From positions 11,480 through 75,479 of the forward strand of contig CALKNK010000021.1 of NCBI GenBank assembly GCA_938091165.1: a stretch of DNA of 64,000 bases. The letters run 5' to 3'. Below, one piece after another: positions 41,759 through 50,646 of this stretch (the stretch's first letter is position 1; every line of letters starts with the position of its first letter). Position numbers and translations under genes: made by a program. Source of the stretch: an uncultured Ilumatobacter sp. GTDB taxonomy: Bacteria > Actinomycetota > Acidimicrobiia > Acidimicrobiales > Ilumatobacteraceae. Below the pieces are notes generated by a model. It was not told where the DNA came from. It did no database searches and worked only from the letters and a program-made list of their open reading frames with translations.

Positions 41759-42175
41759 TCAAGCTGCGGGCGCTGCATTGCGGAATTCGCGCCACAGCCA
41801 CCAGAGCACTGGAAGCTGTACCGGGAGGCGGATCCAGTTGGCCGGGCCCGCTGCTGTCCCAACGCTCCGGGTGAATCGGCCGTCAACCAGTTTTGGCTCG
41901 ACCTTGTTGATCGCAGCATCGATGTTCGCCGGGAACACGGCAATCGTAAGCACGACCAATCCGAGTGCGGAGATTTTCCGTGTAGCGGCGTTGAACATGC
42001 CGATCCCAAGCAGCAGCTCGGCGGCTCCGCTTGCCCGGTTGGCCAACGCAGCGCTCGGAAACCAGTCGGGCACGATCGCCTCGAAGAAGTCGGGCTTTGC
42101 AAAGTGGGCGACGCCGGCACCTGCGAAGACGATGCCGGCTGCAATTGCCGACGGTGGGGCAGGGTTCATCCTCAT
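41759..42175 (-). CDS. DoxX-like membrane protein
   Basis: A 138-residue membrane protein, ATG 42175 (MRMNPAPPSAIAAGIVFAGA). Four hydrophobic helices are predicted at about residues 9-25, 47-64, 71-88 and 115-130. The sequence GVAHFAKPDFFEAIVPDWFP and GAAELLLGIGMF is characteristic of DoxX/DUF417-type proteins related to the thiosulfate:quinone oxidoreductase small subunit DoxD; stand-alone members have unknown roles, some in redox or stress responses. The open frame continues upstream to 43087, antisense to nadA, and should not be read as the start. It is convergent with the IclR gene, 8 bases apart. Confidence 0.75.
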   Translation of the reverse strand: MRMNPAPPSAIAAGIVFAGAGVAHFAKPDFFEAIVPDWFPSAALANRASGAAELLLGIGMFNAATRKISALGLVVLTIAVFPANIDAAINKVEPKLVDGRFTRSVGTAAGPANWIRLPVQLPVLWWLWREFRNAAPAA

Positions 42176-42282
42176 GAGTGCAGTCTGCCGGGAACGAGCG
42201 GGCAGGAGGGCGCGGCGAGGCGCGGCCCGCGGTCCCAGCCCCCTTTGAGCCGGTGAACTGATCAGGTCGCCGGTCGGGGGCC

Positions 42283-42288
42283 TACGCT
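42283..42288 (+). promoter_or_regulatory. -10 element of the nadABC operon
   Basis: TACGCT ends 7 nt before the GTG at 42296; leaderless spacing. Confidence 0.45.
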
Positions 42289-42295
42289 GGGCCTC

Positions 42296-43291
42296 GTGAC
42301 CGACACCGCAACGAATGTGGAACTGCTTCCGTCCAACTGGCGTGAGCAGGTGCTGACGCTTGCTGAGGAAAAAGACGCCGTGATCCTGGCGCACAACTAT
42401 CAGCTTCCCGCGATTCAAGACATCGCCCACCACACTGGCGATTCGCTCGGCCTCAGTCGCGTGGCCGCCGAAGTCGAAGCATCGAAGATCGTGTTCTGTG
42501 GTGTTCATTTCATGGCGGAATCCGCCAAGATCCTGAGTATGGACAAGACGGTCCTCATTCCTGATGAGCGCGCCGGGTGCAGCCTTGCCGAGACAATCAC
42601 CGCCGACCAACTCAGAGCCTGGAAGGCAGAGCATCCCGGTGCCGTCGTTGTTAGCTATGTGAACACTACAGCGGCGGTGAAAGCCGAGACCGATATCTGC
42701 TGCACGTCGTCGAACGCCGTGGACGTCGTTAACTCGATCCCGGCCGAGACCCCGGTGCTGTTCGCCCCCGATCAGTTTCTCGGCGCCCACGTCCAACGCG
42801 TCACTGGTCGCGAGAACATGCACATTTGGATGGGTGAGTGCCATGTACACGCCGGCATTAATGGCGCTGACCTGAAGGAACGTGTTGAGGCGGAACCGGA
42901 TGCTGAATTGTTTGTGCACCCCGAGTGCGGCTGTGCCACCAGCGCCCTCTATCTCGTTGGGGCCGGCGTTGTGCCTCAGGAGCGGACCAGGATCTTGTCT
43001 ACCGGCGGAATGATTGCCGCTTCCCGTGAGACGACCGCGAGCAAGGTCCTTGTTGCCACCGAGACCGGCATGATCCATCAGCTTCAAAAGGCGGCACCTC
43101 GCGTCGAGTTTGAAGCCGTCAACCGCGCAGCAGTGTGCAAGTACATGAAGATGATCACTCCTGCAAAGCTCCTCAATTGTTTACAAAACCTCACCGACGA
43201 GGTCACGGTCGATCCCGACATTGCCGATCAGGCTCGTATGTCGGTCGAGCGGATGATTGCCATCGGTACGACGTCGCCGACCGCCGAGTAG
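42296..43291 (+). CDS. nadA: Quinolinate synthase
   Basis: A 331-residue 4Fe-4S enzyme that joins iminoaspartate and dihydroxyacetone phosphate to quinolinate. The three cluster cysteines are in FCGVHFMAESAKIL, ETDICCTSSNAVDVV and HPECGCATSAL. AHNYQLPAIQDIAHHTGDSL and ERAGCSLAE complete the pattern. It begins with GTG (TACGCT 7 nt upstream, leaderless). nadB starts 17 bases after its stop, nadC another 30 bases after nadB, so the three steps of de novo NAD precursor synthesis are together. No NrtR or NadR-like operator is obvious. Confidence 0.95.
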   Translation: MTDTATNVELLPSNWREQVLTLAEEKDAVILAHNYQLPAIQDIAHHTGDSLGLSRVAAEVEASKIVFCGVHFMAESAKILSMDKTVLIPDERAGCSLAETITADQLRAWKAEHPGAVVVSYVNTTAAVKAETDICCTSSNAVDVVNSIPAETPVLFAPDQFLGAHVQRVTGRENMHIWMGECHVHAGINGADLKERVEAEPDAELFVHPECGCATSALYLVGAGVVPQERTRILSTGGMIAASRETTASKVLVATETGMIHQLQKAAPRVEFEAVNRAAVCKYMKMITPAKLLNCLQNLTDEVTVDPDIADQARMSVERMIAIGTTSPTAE

Positions 43292-43308
43292 ATCGCGAAG
43301 ATCATTCG

Positions 43309-44988
43309 ATGCTGCCTCGCAGACTCGCCGCTCCCGCCTCGACGTGGGAACGAGATGTTGACGTCGTCGTGCTTGGTTCAGGAGCTGCCGGATTATCGGC
43401 AGCGCTGGCGTGCCGCCCGGTGCGTAGCGTGCTTGTTGTAACCAAAGATGTGCTTTCAGCTGGGTCGACACAATGGGCCCAAGGTGGCCTAGCTGGCGTA
43501 CTTCACCCATCAGACACGATCGAGAATCACGTTCGAGACACGCTCGCCGCAGGCGCCGGCCTCTGCGACGAAACCGTCGTGCGCGAGCTCGTCATGCAGG
43601 CACCAAAGTCGATCCGCTACCTGATGCGGCTTGGTGCAGCGTTCGATCCTGAGAGCGGCGGCACCGATATAGCGCTGACCCGTGAAGGTGGACACAGTCA
43701 CAATCGAATTGTGCATTCTGGTGGAGATCAGTCGGGGGCCGAGGTCCAACGCACACTCGATGAGTCAGCGCTTGGTGCAGGTGTCGATGTGATGGCTCGA
43801 GCTTTTGCTCTTGACCTGGTGATGGGCACCGCAGCGGACGGTCAGCGTCAGGTCGTGGGCGTCCGTATCGGTCAAACGGACTTTAGTGGAGCGCTGGTAT
43901 CGGTCGGAACGATCACAGCTCGTGCGGTGGTGCTGGCCTGCGGTGGGTACGGCCAAGTGTTCGCCTCAACGTCGAACCCTCCAGCGGTGACTGGCGATGG
44001 AATAGCGATGGCGCTCCGAGCAGGCCTGCCGGTAACCGATATCGAATTCATCCAGTTTCACCCAACAGTGATGTGGCGTGGAGCGGGTGCCACCGGGCAG
44101 CAGGCATTGGTCTCTGAGGCAGTGCGGGGCGAGGGGGCGATCCTCTATGACGCCGCAGGTGAACGAATCATGGAAGGGGTGCATCCTCAAGAAGATCTTG
44201 CGCCGCGCGACGTCGTTGCTGCAGCGATCAGCAGGCGCATGGCCGAGGCGGCGGCCGGTGTCGCTGATCATGTTTACCTCGATGCGACCCATTTGGGAGA
44301 ACGCTTCTACGAGCGATTCCCGTCGATTACTGCCGCATGTCGCGAGATTGGGCTTGACCCGGCGACTGAACGCATCCCTGTCGCACCCGCCGCGCACTAT
44401 GTGTGTGGCGGTCTCCGCGCCGGCCTTGACGGTAGTACGACATTGCGTGGCTTCTACGCTGCTGGCGAGGTCACTGCCACCGGCGTGCATGGCGCCAACC
44501 GGCTGGCGTCGAACAGCTTGACCGAGTCGATTGTTGCGGGGACCAGAGTCGGTCGCGATCTTGCCTGGGAGCTCCCTGACGCTGTGCAGCCTGATCCTGA
44601 CACTCAGTATGCAGCGCACGATCCGCTCGGGGAGGCGCTTTTGCACCCGTCTCGACTATTGCAGGTCCGCTCTGCGATGTCCCGCTATGTCGGGGTGTTG
44701 CGCAGCGCCGAGTCGCTGGCGTCAGCGGCAGACGCACTCAGATCGATTGCTGACACTCTTGCCACGAGTAAGGAGTTAGTAGAGCCTTCGCGACGTTCAT
44801 GGGAGGGCACCAACCTGCTGACCATCGCGGCTGCGATAGTGGCTGCAGCACAAGCCCGCACCGAGAGCCGCGGCTGTCACCGTCGCACCGACTTTCCCGA
44901 AGAGCGCGATGCGTGGCGAACGCATCTTGACGTAGCGCTCGACGCCGCCGGCACGATCACCGTGTCGGGAGCCCCTTCCGGGGTCTGA
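43309..44988 (+). CDS. nadB: L-aspartate oxidase
   Basis: A 559-residue flavoprotein that oxidises aspartate to iminoaspartate for NadA. The FAD motif is VVLGSGAAGLSAALA near residue 21; STQWAQGGLAGVL, HSHNRIVHSGGDQSG, FIQFHPTVMW and ASNSLTESIVAG follow as in the succinate dehydrogenase/NadB superfamily. The ATG at 43309 gives the correct N-terminus; the frame extends 174 bases further into nadA. The protein is slightly longer than usual at the N-terminus (about 16 residues before the Rossmann motif). It is co-transcribed with nadA and probably nadC. Confidence 0.95.
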   Translation: MLPRRLAAPASTWERDVDVVVLGSGAAGLSAALACRPVRSVLVVTKDVLSAGSTQWAQGGLAGVLHPSDTIENHVRDTLAAGAGLCDETVVRELVMQAPKSIRYLMRLGAAFDPESGGTDIALTREGGHSHNRIVHSGGDQSGAEVQRTLDESALGAGVDVMARAFALDLVMGTAADGQRQVVGVRIGQTDFSGALVSVGTITARAVVLACGGYGQVFASTSNPPAVTGDGIAMALRAGLPVTDIEFIQFHPTVMWRGAGATGQQALVSEAVRGEGAILYDAAGERIMEGVHPQEDLAPRDVVAAAISRRMAEAAAGVADHVYLDATHLGERFYERFPSITAACREIGLDPATERIPVAPAAHYVCGGLRAGLDGSTTLRGFYAAGEVTATGVHGANRLASNSLTESIVAGTRVGRDLAWELPDAVQPDPDTQYAAHDPLGEALLHPSRLLQVRSAMSRYVGVLRSAESLASAADALRSIADTLATSKELVEPSRRSWEGTNLLTIAAAIVAAAQARTESRGCHRRTDFPEERDAWRTHLDVALDAAGTITVSGAPSGV

Positions 44989-45006
44989 CCAGTTCCTGCC
45001 GCGTCG

Positions 45007-45012
45007 TACACT
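45007..45012 (+). promoter_or_regulatory. Possible internal -10 element before nadC
   Basis: TACACT ends 6 nt before the nadC ATG at 45019, so nadC may have its own leaderless transcript besides read-through from nadAB. Confidence 0.4.
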
Positions 45013-45018
45013 GCGGCG

Positions 45019-45930
45019 ATGTTCGTTTTTCATCCGCTGTCGGAAGTGACGCGGCGACATCTGCTCGACGCCGGACTGGACCCCGATGCGCTGTCAGGCT
45101 TGATCCGCCACGCGATCGCCGAGGATCTGATGGGCGGTATCGACGTGACCTCGACGGCCACGGTTCCGGCGGATCAGCGCAGCATTGCGACCTTCGGCGC
45201 ACGTGAGGCCGGAGTTGTGGCGGGCTTACCTGTCGTCGCCGCAGTGATCGAGACCGTCTGCGGCGACGCAGCGAGTGAACTGGAGTACCTCGTTCGCGAC
45301 GCATCGCGAGTCGAGCTTGGAACGAAGGTGGTCGAAGTCACAGCACCCACTCGTCTCATGCTTACTGCGGAACGAACTGCGCTTAACTTGCTCTGTCATC
45401 TTTCTGGGGTGGCGTCGCTGACCCGAGAGTGGGCAGATGCTCTGGCTGGCACGTCGGCCGCAGTTCGCGACACCCGTAAGACCACTCCTGGAATGCGGGC
45501 ACTCGAGAAGTACGCGGTGCGCTGCGGTGGGGGTGTGAACCATCGCATGGGTTTGTCAGACATGGCTCTCGTTAAGGACAACCACGTCGCCGCCGCAGGG
45601 GGGGTTGTCGAGGCCTACACCCTTGTCAAAGCCCTGGAATCGACCATCTCTGTTCAAATCGAGGTCGACTCGGTGGACGTCATGCGCCTTGCCATTGAGG
45701 CTGGAGCAGACGATGTGCTGATCGACAACTTCACACTGGGTCAGATGCGCGAAGCCGTGCATCTTCGCAATGCGCTGAACCCGAACGTGCGTCTTGAAGC
45801 GAGCGGTGGCCTCACTGTTGACACCGCTCGTCACGTCGCTGAGACTGGAGTCGACTTTATCGCTGTCGGTGAGCTGACGCATTCGTCTCGGGTGCTGGAT
45901 TTTGGCCTCGACCTACAAGAAGTCCTCTGA
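45019..45930 (+). CDS. nadC: Nicotinate-nucleotide pyrophosphorylase (quinolinate phosphoribosyltransferase)
   Basis: A 303-residue enzyme that converts quinolinate and PRPP to nicotinate mononucleotide, closing the nadABC pathway. Typical segments are LNLLCHLSGVASLTREWAD, DTRKTTPGMRALEKYAVRCG with GGVNHRMGLSDM (quinolinate-binding Arg, Lys and His), VKDNHVAAAGG, IQIEVDS, DDVLIDNFTLGQM and LEASGGLTV. The ATG at 45019 is 30 bases after nadB, with a TACACT element 6 nt upstream suggesting an additional leaderless start. Downstream, 60 bases away, is the FKBP lipoprotein gene in the same direction. Confidence 0.96.
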   Translation: MFVFHPLSEVTRRHLLDAGLDPDALSGLIRHAIAEDLMGGIDVTSTATVPADQRSIATFGAREAGVVAGLPVVAAVIETVCGDAASELEYLVRDASRVELGTKVVEVTAPTRLMLTAERTALNLLCHLSGVASLTREWADALAGTSAAVRDTRKTTPGMRALEKYAVRCGGGVNHRMGLSDMALVKDNHVAAAGGVVEAYTLVKALESTISVQIEVDSVDVMRLAIEAGADDVLIDNFTLGQMREAVHLRNALNPNVRLEASGGLTVDTARHVAETGVDFIAVGELTHSSRVLDFGLDLQEVL

Positions 45931-45990
45931 GATCTGCATGCCGGGAGGGTGAACGAATCGATGGTGGCCGCGCCAGTAGCGTGCTTGGCC

Positions 45991-46929
45991 ATGCGTCGGA
46001 TCATTCCTATTCTTGTCACCCTCTCCCTGCTCGGTGCCGCTTGTGCCGGTTCGGATCCCGAGGCCGCTGCGGACACCGCAGTCGAAGACTTGGTCGACGA
46101 TGCGGCTGACTCGGCAGCAGTTGCTGATGATGCCGTCAGCGATGACGCCAATGAGTCGGCGCCCGTTTCGACGAGCCCTGACAAACCAGCCGACGTTGCT
46201 TTTCCCGGAGAGGCGCCAGAGGAGCTCGAGGTCAACGTGTTGATCCCAGGCGACGGGCCCGAGTCGGAACTTGGTGACACCGTTATTGTCGACTACATCG
46301 GTGTGCGCAGCCTTGATGGAGTGGAATTCGACAACAGCTATGACCGGGGAATGCCCTTCGCCGTTGGTCCTCTCGGCGAAGCACAGGTGATCGCTGGGTG
46401 GAACGACGGCCTCATCGGGGTGCAAGCCGGCGCACAGCTGCAACTCGACATTCCCAGCAAACTGGCCTACGGCGAGGCAGCGCGGAGTGAGACCATTCGT
46501 GAGAACGAACCACTGACGTTCGTCATCGATATCCGATCGATCATCAAGCCGCCCGATCCGGCTGATGCCCCGACTGAGTCTGGTGTGGAGACATCCGAAG
46601 GCGCCACCGAACTGTCCTTTGAAGATCTCATCGAAGGTGACGGAGGGGTACTCGAAGAAGGGCAGACCGCTGTGTTCCATCTAGTGCTCTTCCGAGCAGA
46701 CAATGGTGTCGAACTCGACAGCACCTGGACAGACGAGCCGATTCAGATTCCGATGGATCCGACCGGGTTCCCGGCACTGGTCCAGGGTATGCCAGGTATG
46801 GGCGTTGGTGGCCGACGAGCGATCACGGCCCCGCCGTCACTCGCTTTCGGCGATGAGGGCAACCCGACGATCGGTCTTCCGGCCGATACCGATGTTGTTA
46901 TCGTTGTTGACCTCGTCGGTGCTTACTGA
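45991..46929 (+). CDS. Tandem FKBP-type peptidyl-prolyl isomerase lipoprotein
   Basis: A 312-residue secreted protein. MRRIIPILVTLSLLGAACAG is a lipoprotein signal, with Cys at about 18. After an acidic linker come two FKBP domains: residues about 80-190 (GDTVIVDYIGVRSLDGVEFD, then VIAGWNDGLIGVQAGAQLQL and LAYGEA), and about 200-312 (TAVFHLVLFRADNGVELDST, VQGMPGMGVGGRRAITAPPS). The first domain keeps the GW-N-D-G-L and aromatic lines expected of an active isomerase; the second lacks several pocket residues and may be structural. It probably assists folding of exported proteins. The ATG at 45991 is selected for the signal peptide. Confidence 0.85.
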   Translation: MRRIIPILVTLSLLGAACAGSDPEAAADTAVEDLVDDAADSAAVADDAVSDDANESAPVSTSPDKPADVAFPGEAPEELEVNVLIPGDGPESELGDTVIVDYIGVRSLDGVEFDNSYDRGMPFAVGPLGEAQVIAGWNDGLIGVQAGAQLQLDIPSKLAYGEAARSETIRENEPLTFVIDIRSIIKPPDPADAPTESGVETSEGATELSFEDLIEGDGGVLEEGQTAVFHLVLFRADNGVELDSTWTDEPIQIPMDPTGFPALVQGMPGMGVGGRRAITAPPSLAFGDEGNPTIGLPADTDVVIVVDLVGAY

Positions 46930-46950
46930 GACGCACACGCTGATTGAGCG

Positions 46951-47778
46951 TTAAGCGACGCGGTCGCCGGCTTGGAACACTCGCTTGCCCCGGGGATGCA
47001 GATCGCTGACGTCGAGTTCGGTGCCACTGAACATGACGGCGTCGGCGAGCTTGCCGATTTCGAGCGTGCCAAGGTCGCTATCAACGCCCATCAGTTCAGC
47101 GGCGACCCGTGTCGATGATTCGAAGACTGCAGTTGGCGACATCCCCAGTTCAGCCATTGCTCCGAGTTCGCGCAGGTTCTGGCCGTGTGGCGTGACGCCC
47201 GCATCGGTCCCCATCGCGATGTTTACGCCGGCGTCGATGGCCTTGCGGATCGACTGGCGATGAGCATCAACCACAGCACGGCACTTGTCGAGGATGACAG
47301 CGGGAAGATCGATGCCGCGATCCGCTGCTTCGAGCAGGCCGAGCGGTGCGATAAGGGTGGGGACGAGATACGTGCCGGCATCGAGCATCATCTGAATCGC
47401 CTCGTCATCAAGATAGATCCCGTGCTCAATAGACCGAATTCCGGCTCGAATTGTGTTCTTGGTCCCATCGGTCGCCTGAGCGTGAGCCATCACGAAACGA
47501 TCTGCTGCCGTAGCCTCTGCAACAAGCACATTAAGTTCGTCCGCCACGAAGTGCGCGTGCTGGGGATCGTCTCGCATCGAGATCACGCCGCCCAACGTGC
47601 ACACCTTGATGACGACAGCTCCCGCTCTGATTAATTCGCGGACCTTCTTACGCATCTCCTCGGGCCCGTCGACGATGTTGTGCGGCCGACCTAGACGCTC
47701 ATCCATCATCCCCGGCATGTGTGCGCCGCACACCGCCCATCCATCACCATGGCCGCCGATCTGGCTGAGCCTGGCATA
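46951..47778 (-). pseudogene. Amidohydrolase lacking its N-terminal part
   Basis: About 275 residues of a metal-dependent amidohydrolase (imidazolonepropionase/prolidase-like, COG1228). The carboxylated Lys (VVIKVCTLGG), the His in FVMAHAQ, the His in SIEHGIYL and the Asp in MGTDAGVTP are all present, but the family's N-terminal 110-130 residues with the HxH metal motif are absent. Homology begins at SQIGGHGDGW near 47770, precisely where the ABC1 kinase gene ends (stop 47789-47787), and upstream the frame runs antisense-free but non-homologous inside that gene. A deletion that joined the two genes is the likely cause. An internal start could still give a protein, but it would lack two metal ligands. 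Confidence 0.75.
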
Positions 47779-47786
47779 CCTGAGAC

Positions 47787-49232
47787 TCAGGAGCGAGACG
47801 CTAACCAAACAGCCTCGGCCTCGCCGATCGTCGAATCCGGGCCAGCATCGACAAATGGCCAAAGCTCTGAGGCGATGCGTCGATAATTGCCGGAGGCGTT
47901 TAGTTCGCCGAGCAAGGCGTACAGCCCGAGATTGATTCGCTGGATGAACACGAAAGCCCTTGGCACTGTGGCGTACTGGCTAATCGGGCTCTCACGGTCG
48001 AAGGTGTGGCGTACGATCGTGTTGGCGTACTCACGCGTCCATGTCATTTGTTCGTCGCGCGCCACAGTGTCGTAGAACAGCGAGAAGTATTCGCCAACCT
48101 CGTCGGTGTCGACGGGCGCATCGGCTTGCAGCATGCCGGCCCGCTCGAGAATTTCGCGAAAGAGGTGCGGGTCGTGCTTCACGGCTGCTGCTTCGACCAT
48201 CGATGCAAAGGTGTCGAGTTCGTCGCTAGTGAAGTGCTTGACGAGACCGAAGTCGAGAAATGTAACCGTGCCATCGTCGTGGAAGATGTAGTTGCCGGGG
48301 TGTGGGTCGCCGTTAAAGGCACCCATGCGATACAGGCTGCGGAAGACGAAACGGAAGATGACCTCACCGGCATGATCCCGTTCCACCTGGGGCCGTTTGA
48401 GCAGATCGGCCCAGCCGAACCCATCGACGAGCTGAGATGTGAGTACCCGTTTGGTGCAGTAGGCAGGAACAATCTCGGGAATGCGGATGTACGGATGCCC
48501 GGCGTAGTAATCGTAGAACTCGCGTTGGTTACGGGCCTCGAGTTCGTAGTCGACCTCTTCAGCGAGGCGGACCTTGATCTCGTCGACCATTTCGGTCGGA
48601 TCGAGTCCACCAAACCCTTGCTTGAGTAGGACACCGAGCATGTCGGCGTTTTTTAAGTCAGAGGTGATCGCCCCGTCAACTCCTGGGTATTGCACCTTGA
48701 CGGCCACGGCACGCTCAGATCCCGTCGTCGGATCGTTGATAATCGCCCGATGTACCTGCCCGATCGATGCGGCTGCAATTGGCTCTGGGTCGAATTCGAC
48801 AAACAGGTCACGGATGGACCCGTCGAGTTCGACCTCAATGGTGGAAATGGCGAGCTCAGTTGACATGGGGGGAGCATTTGACTGGAGCTGTGCAAGCGCC
48901 TGCCGGAGTGGTTCAGGGAGTCCGTCGTCGAGGTAGCTAGCCATTTGGCCAAGCTTCATCAGGGCACCCTTCATTTGGCCGAGTTCGTCAGCAACCTGTC
49001 GGGCGGTTTTCATTTCGCGTGCTCGATCGAGCTCATTGCGGCGCTTCGTAGATGCGAACGTTTTGCGCGCAGCGGTGGACGCGTAGGTGCCACCGACCTT
49101 GACTCCCATGCGTGCGAGCCGCGCGTTGCGGCCCTTCCACGATGTCCCCATAGCGGTCCGATTAAGGGGCTGCGAGACAACGATGGTCGCTGCGAGCGCT
49201 CCCAGTATCCCGAGCCTTGTCAGCTTCTTCAC
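47787..49232 (-). CDS. ABC1/UbiB-family atypical kinase
   Basis: A 481-residue member of the ADCK/UbiB family. The diagnostic N-terminal K-x-G-Q motif is MKLGQMASYLDDGLP near residue 93, the A-rich loop AAASIGQVHRA replaces the glycine loop, VAVKVQYPGV has the ATP lysine, and NGDPHPGNYIFH with FLDFGLVK are the catalytic and metal motifs. A hydrophobic N-terminus (LGILGALAATIVVS) could anchor it to the membrane. Family members support isoprenoid-quinone or lipid metabolism and have ATPase rather than protein kinase activity. It shares ATGA with the upstream alpha/beta hydrolase gene (4-base overlap), and its 3' end abuts the truncated amidohydrolase. Confidence 0.9.
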   Translation of the reverse strand: MKKLTRLGILGALAATIVVSQPLNRTAMGTSWKGRNARLARMGVKVGGTYASTAARKTFASTKRRNELDRAREMKTARQVADELGQMKGALMKLGQMASYLDDGLPEPLRQALAQLQSNAPPMSTELAISTIEVELDGSIRDLFVEFDPEPIAAASIGQVHRAIINDPTTGSERAVAVKVQYPGVDGAITSDLKNADMLGVLLKQGFGGLDPTEMVDEIKVRLAEEVDYELEARNQREFYDYYAGHPYIRIPEIVPAYCTKRVLTSQLVDGFGWADLLKRPQVERDHAGEVIFRFVFRSLYRMGAFNGDPHPGNYIFHDDGTVTFLDFGLVKHFTSDELDTFASMVEAAAVKHDPHLFREILERAGMLQADAPVDTDEVGEYFSLFYDTVARDEQMTWTREYANTIVRHTFDRESPISQYATVPRAFVFIQRINLGLYALLGELNASGNYRRIASELWPFVDAGPDSTIGEAEAVWLASRS

Positions 49233-50101
49233 GACGAGACCGTTCGGCGGACCACTGAATCGAGGGCGCGGAGGAGTGCCGGCACGAATCGGTCGGCGTG
49301 AGCTACGGCTGCATCATGATCGCCGTCGACGCGAAACGCCTCAGCTTGCGAGATCATCTCGAATAGCTTCACTTGTCTGGCGAGTGGGATCACGCGGTCG
49401 GTCATGGTGATCAGTACCGACGTTGGAACGTCGACGTCACCGATCCAGTCAGCGCTTGAGAACCGCCCGATGGCCTTTCCGGCCTCGAGCACCATCCTCC
49501 AGTCGTGGCTCGCCGCTTCTTCTATTGCCCAGGGCGCCCACTGCTCGCTCTTGCGTTGTAGGTAGACCTGTTCGGTGAGCCACTCTCGGGCCTGCTCGGG
49601 GGTGTAGCGAGCTGCCGTGGCAAGCCCGGCGAGACCTAGGAACGACAATCGCTCAGGGCGACGATTCGAGAAGAACGGTGCGGTTGCGCACAGCACGAGT
49701 CCGTCGACACGGTCCGGGTGGCGCCGCCAGAGCAACTGCGCAATTGGTCCGCCCATCGAATATCCGACCGGAATGAATGAATCGATGCCCAGAGCGGAGG
49801 CGATATCGGCAGCATCGTCGGCACAGTCTTCGAGCCGAAACGCTTTCTTCGTCCGGAGACCAGCGGCGTGGCCTCGATGGTCGAAAGCCACGACCCGATA
49901 TTGCTCGCCGAGCGCCCGGTAAGAGCGGTACCAGTTCAAGTCGGCCGATGCTGTCCAACCGTGGAGAAGGATGATGGTCGGAGCGTCCGGTGTGCCACCG
50001 AATTCGCGAACTAAAACGTTGCCCCGGCCTTCGAGGTGGACGAACTTTCCTTCAGGAACAGCAGGCTTCTGGATGGGCAACGCAGCAATAGGTTCGGTCA
50101 A
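49229..50101 (-). CDS. Alpha/beta-fold hydrolase
   Basis: A 290-residue alpha/beta hydrolase. The oxyanion-hole segment is ILLHGWTASADLNW near residue 45, the nucleophile elbow GYSMGG near residue 113, and the catalytic Asp and His are expected in LITMTDRVIPLARQV and GDHDAAVAHAD. It resembles esterase/epoxide-hydrolase-like members without a cap-domain signature I can use. The substrate is unknown. It overlaps the ABC1 kinase gene by 4 bases and follows greA by 10 bases, all on the minus strand, so the three are probably one transcript. Confidence 0.88.
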   Translation of the reverse strand: MTEPIAALPIQKPAVPEGKFVHLEGRGNVLVREFGGTPDAPTIILLHGWTASADLNWYRSYRALGEQYRVVAFDHRGHAAGLRTKKAFRLEDCADDAADIASALGIDSFIPVGYSMGGPIAQLLWRRHPDRVDGLVLCATAPFFSNRRPERLSFLGLAGLATAARYTPEQAREWLTEQVYLQRKSEQWAPWAIEEAASHDWRMVLEAGKAIGRFSSADWIGDVDVPTSVLITMTDRVIPLARQVKLFEMISQAEAFRVDGDHDAAVAHADRFVPALLRALDSVVRRTVSS

Positions 50102-50111
50102 CGGAGGACGC

Positions 50112-50558
50112 TCAGACCGGCTCGACGCTCAGCACTTTGATAGTGAGCGCTCCGTTGGGAGCGTCATAGGTGATCGACTGCCCTGGAGTTGAGCCTTCAA
50201 GTGCTGCCCCCAGCGGCGAGGTGGGGCTAATGACGTCAGCGCCGTCGACCTCTTCTTCCATGTTGCCGATCATGTAGCGCTCGGCCATGTCCTCTGAGTC
50301 GCCCTCGTAGACAATGACGTATAGCTGGTTTTCGACAATCTCTGGCTCATCGATCAGATACTCCAGCTGACGGATGCGTCCTTCCATGTGGCCCTGTTCG
50401 TCCTTCGCTGCGTGATAACCGGCGTTCTCTTTGAGATCGCCCTCTTCGCGTGCCCGTTCGATCTTGTCGGCAACCTCAATACGCCCACGGGTCGTGAGGT
50501 CGTGAAACTCTGCCTGAAGACGTTCGAGTGCGGACTTCGACAACTTCGCTCCTGCCAT
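50112..50558 (-). CDS. greA: Transcript cleavage factor GreA
   Basis: A 148-residue GreA. The coiled coil (residues about 8-75) carries the acidic tip needed for RNA cleavage in backtracked RNA polymerase: IERAREEGDLKENAGYHAAK, with D-L-K-E-N-A-x-Y-x-A-A-K as the family signature. The C-terminal domain includes ISPTSPLGAALEG and the globular FKBP-like fold ending in IKVLSVEPV. The gene begins an operon with the hydrolase and ABC1 kinase; TATCGT (50571-50566) lies 7 nt before the ATG, a leaderless start. The length is slightly below the usual 157. Confidence 0.95.
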   Translation of the reverse strand: MAGAKLSKSALERLQAEFHDLTTRGRIEVADKIERAREEGDLKENAGYHAAKDEQGHMEGRIRQLEYLIDEPEIVENQLYVIVYEGDSEDMAERYMIGNMEEEVDGADVISPTSPLGAALEGSTPGQSITYDAPNGALTIKVLSVEPV

Positions 50559-50565
50559 TCATCAA

Positions 50566-50571
50566 ACGATA
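50566..50571 (-). promoter_or_regulatory. -10 element of greA
   Basis: TATCGT (50571-50566) ends 7 nt before the ATG at 50558; leaderless spacing. Confidence 0.45.
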
Positions 50572-50646
50572 CAAGTAACGAATCCGGACAGACCGTTTTC
50601 GTGACTCGGTTCATCCGCAGTTCAGTTGAGTAGCCTCGCTCGTCGT

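Noticed and set aside
42176..43087. A 304-codon upstream extension of the DoxX-like gene.
   Set aside because: Entirely antisense to nadA and without homology; the DoxX protein begins at 42175.
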